Shown here: positions 23,101-33,602 of the stretch, in pieces
How positions within the stretch are numbered: the stretch's first letter is position 1
Layout: every line of letters starts with the position of its first letter
Position numbers and translations under genes: made by a program
The notes under the pieces: model-generated
Told to the model about the DNA's origin: nothing
What the model saw: the letters and a program-made list of their open reading frames with translations, nothing else
Database searches by the model: none
DNA from: Heterotrichella gracilis
Taxonomy: Eukaryota > Sar > Xanthophyceae > Tribonematales > Xanthonemataceae
Assembly: GCA_032358255.1 (NCBI GenBank)
Contig: JAULBX010008662.1
Span: 50,409-114,408 of the forward strand
DNA length: 64,000 bases
Direction of reading: 5' to 3'

Positions 23101-25583
23101 CAACATGCGGCTTTTCCATCAAGCACTCTTCAACAGTCATGTCCATCCAGGGGCACGGGTGGTGCCGTAGAGTGGTGTCTACCATCAGCATCAGCAGGTC
23201 AATAGCCATGTCATGTGCGCATGCCCGCTGGTGGGCTCGAAGCGCTGCCACATAAAAGTACGCCCCTGCAACCAGGCAAATGCCCTCGGCTTGGGTGCTT
23301 GTTCTTGCCAATGCGCTCGGTTTGAGCAGCGGTGGTTGGCAAGAAGTGGTGCTGTAGGGTTTGGGGTTGCTTAGTGGACAGAGGTTTTAGGGTCTTTACC
23401 ACCTACTCGTGCCACAACCCACTCCGTGGTTGGGTGGGTTCAGGATTGGTTTTAAAGAGGTATGTTCACATGAGTGGGCTGATGTTGCAGATAGATTGAG
23501 AACTACACTAGGGGCATTAAAGCCTGCAGCTATGCTATTTCCCTTCACACGGAGGTATAGATGATAAGTAAGACATATACCTATATACACTCCCCCACCA
23601 CGATGTAATACAACACAAAGTTCTTGACACCACAGCCAACCCCCATCTCCCTTGCCACCCACCTCGCTCCGGCCCCAGCAGCTCTGTCATCACATCCAGG
23701 AAGGCCACATGCGTTGCGGAGCACAGCGTACCCCTGCCAGGCCCGCAGGTCAGCACCTCCTCAAGCACAGCAACCCTTTTTCCTCTTTCCGGGTAGCACA
23801 AAACCCACAGCCCCACCAGGCTGTTTTGCAGAGGACTTGATGAGCATCCGTCCGCCCAGTCCCCCCACACCAGGGGGTGTGACAGCGCGCATGTGATGCT
23901 TAGGAGGAGGGCACGCGCCTGCTGCCGCTGACCGTCCTGGTACAGTATGTGAGCCTTCAGGAGCGCCTTGGTGAGCAGCGCATGGGGGTCCATCTGGGCT
24001 TGATTCGGCCGGCTGGCCACAAAGGGGACTGCCTCGGGAAGGCCTGTGGGATAAGCAAGCGTGAAAATGACGCACTCGAGCAGACAAACAACAAGGAATA
24101 ATCAAGCAGGTGAACAGCCATCCAGGCAAGCGCGTGAGTGCTGCGCCCGCACATGAAGACAGTGCACACATACCATGCGGCGCAATGCAGGCAAGCGATG
24201 ATAGCTGGTGCACAGTGCACAATTGTGAGATGGTGCAGGTCGAATAAACATTAAATACTGTCAGATTTGACAGATTTGATAACGATGGCTACAAGCCGCA
24301 GGCTCTGACATTACCCTAATACTGTACAAAATATTGTTGTATTATTATTACTATTGTTCAATTCACTTTACAGGATTATATTTGCACTCCCATGCTCACC
24401 TTGACCACCGACGCTCACCCCATACGCATCCCACACCGACACCACCGTCTTGGGCACAGTGCTTTCCATCAGGAGGTCAACCACCTCCCCATCACAAGCC
24501 TGCGCCCTCTCAAGCCTGTTGGTGGGTTCGGATCGGCTGACATCGTTACCCCATTGCCCTTCTTGTTGCCACCAAGGGGGGAAGGCGAGCGAGCGATTGC
24601 CGGGTACCTCACAGGATGACAGTGCTCGCCACATGGCCAGCTGGGCATTGTTGATGGAAGCTGCAAGTGGGCAAATGAGAAAATGAGGCAGCGACGTTGC
24701 ATATGCAGGGGGATGGTCAGGGAAATTTGTGTGCATCGCTGCTTTTGGCGATGGAATTTCAATTCATTTCATTTCACCGGTGATTGACAGAAATACAAAT
24801 CCTCAAGTTTCCTGTATTGAAAATTTAAGGAAACGAAATGGTATTACCCAGGGTTTAAAGAAAGTGCAGGCCGGGGTTTGGATTACGCTTACCTGTGTCC
24901 CGCAGGAAGGAGATGAGGTCTGTATCGCTGTATTCTGAACCAGCTTTGATACTGCCCCAGTTGGCCACCTTGCGCCTGAGCTGTGCATAGTCCAGCACGT
25001 GCAGGGGAGGCCCGGTAAGGAGCGCAGCCACGGCTGTGATGTGGGCGCACCACAGCACTGGGAAGGGCACCTCATGGCACTGGCAGGAGGCTGATACCAG
25101 CTGGCCTGAAGCATCCAGCCGCAGCACAACACCATACATGGCGGGTTCAGGTGAATGGTCGGTGGTCACTTCACGGGAGTCATGTACCACGGCCACCAGC
25201 TTATCGTCATTCTGAACCAGCCCGAGAACAATGCAGTGGTCAACTGTTGGGCAGCACTGGGAGTCTGAAGGGGTGGGTTTGAAGCTGGAGTCTGCACTGA
25301 ACGCTGCCAGTTGAGCGGGTGTAAAGTGGACTGCTGGTACCACGTAGCACGGCGAGGGCGATGGAGAAGACCTAGTGCTGCAGCCTGACTCTGTTATTGC
25401 TGGGAGGTAGTGGTGCTTCTGGCACGAATGGCAAGCAGGGTCCTCTGGCGAGTGGCTGCCAGGGAAGGCAAAGTCTTGACCATGCAGCAGCACCAGGTTG
25501 AGTGTCAGGTTGTGAAGCGCTTGCTGAGGCTGCTCATGCAAGCAAGCCTCGAAGGGGTCGAGATGGGTGCCAGCTGTATACAT
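20136..25583 (-). CDS. SWIM-type zinc-finger protein, ZSWIM-like (copy B, most intact)
   Basis: Exons: 25583-24893, 24660-24400, 24043-23663, 23265-22940, 22713-21835, 21592-21228, 21087-20785, 20451-about 20176 (or to the stop at 20136). All junctions keep frame. Exon 1 (start MYTAGTHLDPFEACL) carries a CxCx9CxH finger, CQCHEVPFPVLWCAH, at C167, C169, C179 and H181, followed by ITAVAALL. This is the SWIM signature. The order afterwards recalls animal ZSWIM4/5/6/8: a GVSVWDAYGVS-like segment, a helical stretch around ALSHPLVWGDW, and a long alpha-helical repeat region. ZSWIM8 is a cullin-RING substrate receptor. Whether this protein has such a role is unknown; no BC or cullin box was identified. 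It sits tandem to copy A. The intron at 21593-21834 is absent from copies A and C. The C-terminus is unresolved. Confidence 0.72.
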
Positions 25584-26830
25584 TGTGCTGGGGTTGCCCT
25601 GCTGCTGACTGTGTGTTGGAAAGCCAGGTGGCGCTCCCCGCTTCCTGTGCAGCTGTGTGCTTGCTACAAATCGAGATATAAAGAACGTTGTAGCCTACAG
25701 TGTTTTGAGGCACAGCTGATAGACTATTCTGAACAACACTAGTCCATACTGGAGACAGACAGTGGGCGCGAGTGCCAAAACTATCAAGAGGCAGAAGCTC
25801 TAAAGTTTGGAGCGCAAAAAATACAAAAGGGTCTAGGTTATGCTACAGAGGTAACTGCAGTTACTCTCCATCGCCTCGCTCAAGATAGACAAACGATACA
25901 TGATGGGTTGGCCCACTAGACAATACGACAGGTAAGCAGGTGCCCACATGGGCAATAGTATACTACGCGTGCCTACTCTCTATGCTTGCCTACTCTCTGT
26001 GCTTGTCTCAGAACATCTTCCATTCAGGCTCTGTAATCCAGTGCAGCACGTGCAGTGAGAACTTTACTGAAAGGCTGCTTATAACCGTGCAAGTCGCGGA
26101 CCTCCCGGTGTGCCGGAACAGCAAGCTTGCACTCTGACTGCTGCCGTGTGTGCCGTGTGCCGTGTGCATCTGTATAGCATACACGATGGCAGATATTATC
26201 TCCACTACACTGGCCAGATCCGGCTACATGCCACCAGTGCAAGTGACATGCATGACACATATGCATGCATGCATGTGCACCTCGATTCACATGCATGCAT
26301 ATGCAACGCAATGCATGGCGCGATGGATTGCTGACATGCACAGTGCCCGGTGGGAGAGGGTACTGTAAAAAACGTCTCAGAGCCTTGCGGGTTCCTAGGT
26401 GGATATATGAGCAAGGCCAACATATTCCTGGCCAGCACAGGCACAAAGACAACACTATTGTAACAAACGACCAACTGCAAAGCCAAGGGATAGGGCTCTG
26501 TCGTCGCATTGTCGGGGTGTTTGTTACAAGAGTGCCCACAAACGGTGTGGTCGTAAAGCTAGGGTGGTGCTAAAGTTAAACCACCCGCACCAGTGCCCCA
26601 TGCCACCTAAAAACATCAAAACATGACCCACTGTTTGTTCAACCACAAGCACGCTCCAGACATACGGCAGCTACAGAAGCAGCAAACTTGCAAATGACCC
26701 ATACCACTGGTAATACATACAGCACTGACTCCAAACACAGCCCATCTTGCTACCAACAGCACAGGGGGAAAACCAGTTCAAGAGGTGGGTAGGCACCACT
26801 GACCCACCCCGACAACCTCCCATTCCAGCA
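25584..26830. other. Intergenic between SWIM copy B and LUC7
   Basis: It holds the presumed promoter of copy B and the 3' flank of the LUC7 gene. A cluster of ATGCATGC words lies at 26250-26315. No gene or RNA was recognised. Confidence 0.4.
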
Positions 26831-29742
26831 TCAATACCGGCGGTTATCCCTCCCGCGGCTGCCTCCCCCCCGGTAATCGTCATACCCCCTCCTGTCGCGG
26901 TCATACCCGCGTTCATACCGGCCCCCGCCCCCACCGCGGTACAGGTCGGCGGGGGGCGCAATCTCCGCCCCCCGGTAGTCGCGCCTGCTGCCGTCCCGGT
27001 CCCGCTCACGCTCGCGATCTCTGCACGACCACCAACAAATGTGATCAAGTCAGTTACCCCATGTATTCTGCGGTACAGCCTGCGCCAACCAATATGTCAT
27101 CTGCTTGATACCACCCAGATGCTACCCATCTAGGTTAGTTACAGTTAGTTAGTTAGTTAGTTGCACCAGGATATATGGCCATGAGGGGGGGCACACCCTT
27201 CTATCAACTACTTGTTCAGACAGCAACTGTGACCGACAATTCAAGGTCCAACGCGGGACATATTCAGACCCTAAACCCTACACCCAAACCCTACCTTTCC
27301 CTGGACCTGGAGCGCTCCCTGACCCTCTCCCTCTCCCTCGGCCGCTCTCTCTCCCTGTCCCTGTCCCTCTCACGGTCGCGTTCCCTGCACCATGCCGCCA
27401 TCAGCAACGGTTGCAGCTGCAATGCAAGGTATTCCAAGCCCGCCAACCGCTCATGAGCAGGTAAGCACACAATTGGAGGGCAGACAGGAGTGCACAGCAT
27501 GCATGCTGTGCTGCTTGCAACTTTACTTATCTGATCATTTACTGACAGGTCTATGTGAGGTTTTTCACTTGATATACCGTGCATTTCCCAAGAGTTTATA
27601 ACCCTACAGCCCGCCTGCTTCATTTAAGAATGACCGACAAAATTACACCAGCCCTCACCTGGGCCGCTCCCGTTCCCTCTCCCTGTCCCTCCCCTCTCGC
27701 TCCGCCTCCCGTGGCTCCTTTGGCTCCAGCGGCACCACCCCCCTGGTCCGCGTGCTCATCTTCTCCTGCAGTTCCGCCTGCTTGTCGCGGATGGCCTTCC
27801 AGCCAAGGAACTGCTTGCCAGACAGGTGGTCCTGTGGCAGGCCGAGGGAAAGCTGTAGCGATTTATGCAAGGGTTTGGGAACAGGTATTTAAGGGTGGGC
27901 GTGCACCAGAGCAGAGCGCAGGATGCAGGTATGATCATGTTCACATGAATCATGATCAATGATATCATGTGGTTTGGCATCCAGCTCCTGCTGATGGCGA
28001 CAAGCGGCCCTGCTCCTACCGACGTAGCCCCCGGGCCCCACGAAAGTGAGTCCACATCAGCAGCATATGAACATAATCTCCTTCCTCCAGCCATGACTAG
28101 ATGCCACATGCAATACGCGCCAGTGCATCCACCGCTTCTCCCCTTCATTTCGCACCCCCCTCCAATTCCCCTCCTGTGTCGCACCTTTCTCCGCTGGTCG
28201 TTGTCCGTGCTGTTGATGAACACGCCGCACACATCGCACACAGTCATGCTCCTGTCGGTGGCAGACAGCTGCTTGACGATGCTCTCGTAGCTGCGCTTCA
28301 GGTTCTCCGCTTGCTGCGCCAGGGCAAGGGATGCGTCCACATCCCCGCTCTCAGCAGCAGCCTCAGACTGCTCGAGGGCCTCTGCGGGGGCGAGGGTTTA
28401 GGGTTTAGGGTGGCGGTGGGGTTATGGAGTACTGGTCAGGAAGTGCCGTGGGGCTGTGTTGGGCTCGAAGGCTGTTGGGGCACCAGCCTACGTTCAGCCC
28501 TTGTTGAGGGTTTAGGATTTATTGTGGTTGCTTCGTGGTTTGGAAGGGGCGCAACAGTGACAAGTGACAAGAAGTGGACAAGGCACATGGCGACCTACAC
28601 CTCACATCCAAGCTGCCACAGGCAACCCACGCAAGCCCAGGCTGCAAACTAGGTGCTATTACAAACGCTGCCAACCTTTCTGCTGCTGTTGCAAGGCGTC
28701 CATCCTCGCCTTTTCTTCGAGGGTGGGCTCCCGCGGAGCACTCTCGTTGTTGGCGCGCTCCTTCTGCCGCTCAATCTTTCGGTCCATGTCTCGAATCAGC
28801 TGGTTGAGCAGTGCCAGGAGGTCATGCTCGTAGCCATACCTGCACGCGGGAGAAGTGCAGGGTTGGCAATGAGGGTGTGCAATGAGGGTGCGAATATGCG
28901 CAGCTGGGAAGGTAGCGGTGCACAGAACACTTGTGGCATACGAAAACAAGGCCGTCAGATATTCAAGGGAGCAGTGCAGTGCGCACGGGTGTTTATGGCT
29001 CCAGGTGTACACTGCAATTTATAGGCATGCAGGATGCATAGATAATACCACATGGCCACGCGCCGTGCACTTGTGCCTTTCACAAGTGTCAGTCCCACGC
29101 ACTAACCTGTCTCTTTCCCGCTCTTCCAGTGCATCCCACTCAGTCTGCAGCTCATCCCACCCCAACTCGTCTTCATGCATCTCGAACGTGCACACACCTG
29201 CAAGCCACACCACAGCTGGCACCTCGAAACAGCGCCATGCAGGGCAGAGCAGCAAGGGGGCCCAAACACGTGGCGGGAAAGTGCTGAGATACTGGGAGTG
29301 AACCCTAATAGACAAGGAAAAAACTACGAGAGTTGCAAGGGTGCGCATGCGAGGCAATGACAGGGGTACAGCGAGGGAAAGTAAAGGACTGTACCACACA
29401 GGGAGCTTCATATGAGCATCTACAGCTTGCAGCGAGCTGTACAGCACGGCCCCACACAATGCTTGGCAGTTGCCCTATCACGCAGAAAACCAAGGTGTTG
29501 GAAGGCGAGTGGCTGGTTGGTCTGGGGGCCCCTTGCATATGCATGCATAGCATTGTTGTTCAAAACGTACCTAAGTCGCTCTTCGTGTTTTTGAATAAAC
29601 CGTACGGACAGAGTCCTGCAAGAGCATGTTTGCAGACCTCAGGATCGGAGAAGTGCCTCCCCTTGTTGGTGCGTTTGTCCAGCGGGACATCCCTCTCCTT
29701 GCCCATCAGCTCATCCAACATTTGCCGCATTGCGTCCACCAT
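26831..29742 (-). CDS. LUC7-like U1 snRNP-associated splicing factor
   Basis: Seven exons: 29742-29571, 29197-29107, 28839-28676, 28381-28185, 27831-27659, 27384-27295, 27020-26831 (TGA). The start MVDAMRQMLDELMGKERD is the canonical LUC7 N-terminus; an in-frame TTG lies just upstream but this ATG is preferred. Two CCCH/CCHH-type zinc fingers are visible: CKHALAGLCPYGLF in exon 1, and VCDVCGVFIN (exon 4) with HLSGKQFLGW (exon 5). A Glu/Arg-rich coiled coil lies between them. The tail is rich in RE/RD/RS dipeptides, then RG-rich (YRGGGGGRYERGY), and ends RGRDNRRY. The spacing NTKSDLG and QLIRDMDRKIERQ favours the LUC7L3 type. LUC7 proteins help U1 snRNP choose 5' splice sites in the nucleus. 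Confidence 0.93.
27269..27294. repeat. Telomere-like repeat abutting a LUC7 donor
   Basis: On the minus strand the intron starts GTAGGGTTTGGG and continues into TAGGGTTTAGGG, so the repeat begins inside the 5' splice site of the 27384-27295 exon. Confidence 0.85.
28394..28410. repeat. Telomere-like repeat beside a LUC7 acceptor
   Basis: Two TTTAGGG units on the plus strand. On the coding strand, CCCTAAACCCTAAACCCT occupies the pyrimidine-tract position about 12 nt before the acceptor of the 28381-28185 exon. Confidence 0.85.
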
Positions 29743-29751
29743 TGTGCTCAA

Positions 29752-30697
29752 CTGTTGCGCTCTGCAGGTGAAAGACCCTACGCAGTTTCAGAAACTACGT
29801 TTAAGACAACAGTACTCGGGTATAATAGAGGTGCGTCATGGAGGCAGCCGCGCTATCCAAAACGACTGTTGGTGACCCACAAGGGTTCCACGGGCTTAGC
29901 ACCGTGATGCAGCAAGACAATACACAAACGAAAGTCACAATATCGACAGGTATGTTGACCACGTAGTGCACACGGTTGTTTGGCTGTTGTTACAGTAGCG
30001 AACGTGCAGTAGGGAACAAGGGTGTTCACCATGTCACCACCATCATCATGCCAGCCACAAAGGCGCAACTCACCAACAGCTCAAGAGACGAGCTGGCCTC
30101 GCGGCTCAAAGCATCAGAACTACCGGCCGCCTTGGGCGTTGTTCCTCAAACCAGTCTTGCTGTACTGCGCGCCCGGTCCGAACACTTGCCCAGTGCCACT
30201 GGCAGTGGTCCACAGCGCCACGGATTAGAGCAAGGCGTGGCTCTTAACAACCAGTCTTGAGTGTAGCCACTGCCGAGCAAGCGTGTTGTCCAGACGTGCA
30301 CCGTGGATATCACATCCATCCACCGATTAAGGGCGTTTGCAGAACTGGTATAATATGACGAGTTTATCGGGGTGGAAAAGGTTGGCATAAAACAAATAGT
30401 TTTTAATATCTTTTTTGCAGAAACTCAGTTCCTTCACATGGATGGGGGGGGATGTGCATGCACTCCTGCATTTGCACTACACACAAGAACCAGGTATTGT
30501 GGGTATTGGGTATTGTGGCCATGAAACCTGGCTCGAATGCCGCACTTCAACGAGTTTGTCTGGCTTGATTAGCAAGTTGTACGCTGCTGTGTCGATACCG
30601 CCCGCATTTGTAAAGAGCCTATCTCCAAACCACCCCAAGGCTACCTGCTCAAATCACACATCACTCCCATCAAGCCCCATTAGTTGTACTGCTGTTG
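29752..30697. other. Intergenic between LUC7 and dTMP kinase
   Basis: It contains the 5' flank of LUC7 and the 3' flank of dTMP kinase. There are several short open frames, none conserved or domain-bearing. No RNA gene was recognised. Confidence 0.4.
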
Positions 30698-32746
30698 CTA
30701 TTGCTGCACGTTCCCATTCTCAGGGGCATCCCAGAAGGAGCGCAGCCGCAATCTGCCCTCTGCACAGTCTGCAATAACTCCCTTCGCAATGCCCAGCACC
30801 TGAGGTTGAATCTCCTCCATTGCTTGCGTGGCATCAAGAACTCTCCAGCTGGAGTCCTTGAGAGACTTGAATTCTTGCTGCACCTGCAAAAATAACACGC
30901 ACATGCGGGCTTTCCATACCGATCATGCACCATAACTGCAGTGTGCAACCATGCGAGTTGATACTTACAATTCTGCCATGTGCAGTACACTTATACAAAG
31001 GGATGTGGGCTGCAGAGGATGATACAGGCCACGCAACAAATCCAAATCTCCTTTCATGCCCATCACCATTTCTATTACCCTCATTAAAATGGTTTTAAAA
31101 CACACTGCCAATGCGGGCGGGATACATCGCACACACCCATGCACCCCCACATCGACCGCACAGCATGTCCCCTTGTACCCACCTCCCGTTGGAACTGCTC
31201 CTTCTCGTATCGCTCCTCTCCGAATCCCCCCCTTGCAGCCGCCTGCTCAATGGTCAGGTCGAGGTAGATGACGACGTCAGGGCAGGGCAGGCCTACCTCC
31301 GGAGCCATGCACCATTGCCTGCACCCATGCAAGAACAAATCACAATGGCTCCTTTGCATATAGCAGTCTGTAGTTAGCTACATGGCTTCAACAGTCACCC
31401 CAATTCTATATTGCAAGTAACGGGTGGCGGGTGTTTGCGGTGCAAGCAAACCCAGAAACCACTACCCCTAGACCGATGATTAGGCGGCACAGCTGCGCGA
31501 AATTGCCGCTGTGTGACTGTACATATGCAAGTATAGAGCGATCTATTGCTCATGCAAAATTATCCAGGCCTGGGCACACAGCCTCCAGCAATTAGCCTCG
31601 TACTTTCAAGCAACATAAGCCGCATGGGAGGCGGTGTGATCGAGCATGCACTTGCCTCTCCAGCCCTGGCGCGTGCTTGGCGGCGGTAAAGGCAACACCA
31701 GAGAAGGAATAGCGGTCCACCACCAGGGTGGTTCCGGCTGAAAGCTTTGCAAGCATGCTGTCCCTGCACGCCAGCAATTGCCATTGCTTTTCACGCGCAC
31801 AAGATCAGTCAGACGAAGGGTTTGCTCCACAAAGAGGCAGTAAGCAGCGAGGGACTGTAACTCCCTAGGGGAGTGAAGCGGGAGTGACGTGCAACTGACA
31901 GCATACCCTTGACAAGGGCATTGCCTGTTGTTACCGACATTACCGAGCAGAATCATGCGTTGGTGGCTGGTTGCACCCGCCTTGATGCAAGCCTCCTCGC
32001 ACCGTTTCTCCCACCGGTTGGCTGCAAACAGCAGGTGGATTGCCGCGTCGTCGATGTTCTTTGCATTAGCCAAGTATGCATTGATCATCTGCCCAATCTC
32101 GGTGGTGCGGTCTGGAAACCGCCAGAGCTCGGCGTCGACCTGTGTGCATGTGTTGCGCGATGGGTGGTGGTGGGCAAGCGCTGCTGCTCTGCAGTGCATA
32201 ACCCCAAGCTAGGGTTGGGGTGTGCAGCTTGCAGTGATGGGGTGTGGAAACATGCGCTGTAAAAACCATATGCATGCATGCAGCGAAAGATCCTTCTTTG
32301 TTGCAGAATCATCTCTGCAACAGTGCACACGGTATTCCATTTTACGATGAGCTGCAAATCGCTAGTTTAAGGGCCCTTGCGCGGACCATCTTGTACTGTT
32401 GTTTCCTGCTCATGTTCAATGTCCTTACCCCTTCAGCCTTCAAGTTATCCACCAACTTCGCTGCCTGGGTGCTTTTGCCACATCTGTCGATGCCTTCAAA
32501 GAGTATGAAGGCTCCCCGGGGAGCTAGCTCTGCCATGTGTGCCCTTGTTGCTTGGCACCGAGTTGTGCTGGCACAGAGAGGGGAGACTCGAGCTGGTTGA
32601 ACGGTGTTGACGAAACCCTTCGGGACCGATAGTGATAGGAAGCTAGAGTTGAAGCTTGTGCTGCTGCAACCCGGCTTGGAAGCAAACGTTTTGAAAGCCT
32701 TGGCAGCGGAGCTACCTGTCAAGGACGAGCAGCATATTCGAAGCAT
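30698..32746 (-). CDS. Thymidylate (dTMP) kinase with organelle-type presequence
   Basis: Five exons: 32746-32429, 32139-32003, 31763-31656, 31318-31183, 30883-30698. The enzyme phosphorylates dTMP to dTDP using ATP for DNA synthesis. Motifs in order: P-loop [33 protein letters not shown], the DRY motif [26 protein letters not shown], and lid-region GFGEERYE, ending NVQQ. The eukaryotic DTYMK/CDC8 order is complete. About 70 residues precede the core ([16 protein letters not shown]...), Ser/Ala/Lys-rich with few acids, consistent with plastid or mitochondrial import. An internal Met (MAELAPRG) could serve a cytosolic form. The 31656/31318 junction needs a GC donor (AG|GCAAGT), which restores [12 protein letters not shown] in perfect phase. 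Confidence 0.95.
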
Positions 32747-33602
32747 GTGCAAAGTCTACGATGAACGATGGCAGGGGGAATACCTCAACGTTGGGCACCA
32801 GCGATCACTTTGAGAAGCGACTATGCGTGGTAAAATAGTGCAACAACAAGCCTTGATGGGTTCAAAACCCATCAAACTGTTTGAATTCAATGGCATGGGT
32901 GTGCACCGGGTGGACAGCCGAGTTGACAGGTGGCACCTGTAGAATAATCTGGACAATTTCCATTTTACAAACTACCCGTACTGTTTCTAACCTGAAACGA
33001 ACAAGCTTTATGTGGGTTCGTCCCAAAGGATTCCTTAGAATGGGAGCCAGAAATCAGGGTAACAACAAGGCGCTTAAGATAACAGAGGGGGTGGGGGTGG
33101 TTGTGGAAGCCTAGGGAAAGCTGATGAACTAAAACCAGGACCGGCACACCCAGCAGTTAAAATGAGTGGGATATGCCTATACAAAATCTGACAGGTGCGA
33201 GGAATCATTTTGAAACTCAGAGGGAAGGAAAGGCTATCGCAGATGACGTTCACACTGGTACATGGGCAAAGTTTTTCCACAATCTTCCTTGCGAACCAAT
33301 TCTGATGACATGTATTATTGTGTGACAGCTGACAAAGTGAACTGGTGAATGGAATGCTACAAATCACACAGTACAAAAAGCCAATGAACAACACAACACG
33401 ATATCACGCCAACCGGCAAAGGAATCATCCACCATGTGGCCCAAACTTGCTGCCAGTGCATTACACAATGCAGCATAGTGCAGTCCTGTTGTGCCTTGAT
33501 ATGTCCCATTGGTGTCTGCCTCCCTCCCATAATAAGACACCAGAGGACTACCCCTGCAGGCCAGTCAGCTCCGGTGTTCATCGCCATGCGAAACAGCCTG
33601 GC
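32747..33602. other. Intergenic between dTMP kinase and MATE gene
   Basis: 5' flank of dTMP kinase and 3' flank of the MATE gene. Short open frames only, with no feature recognised. Confidence 0.4.

Noticed and set aside
26265-26310. CATGCATG repeats considered as a CRISPR-like array
   Set aside because: Units are short and uninterrupted or irregular; there are no spacers, and the genome is eukaryotic.
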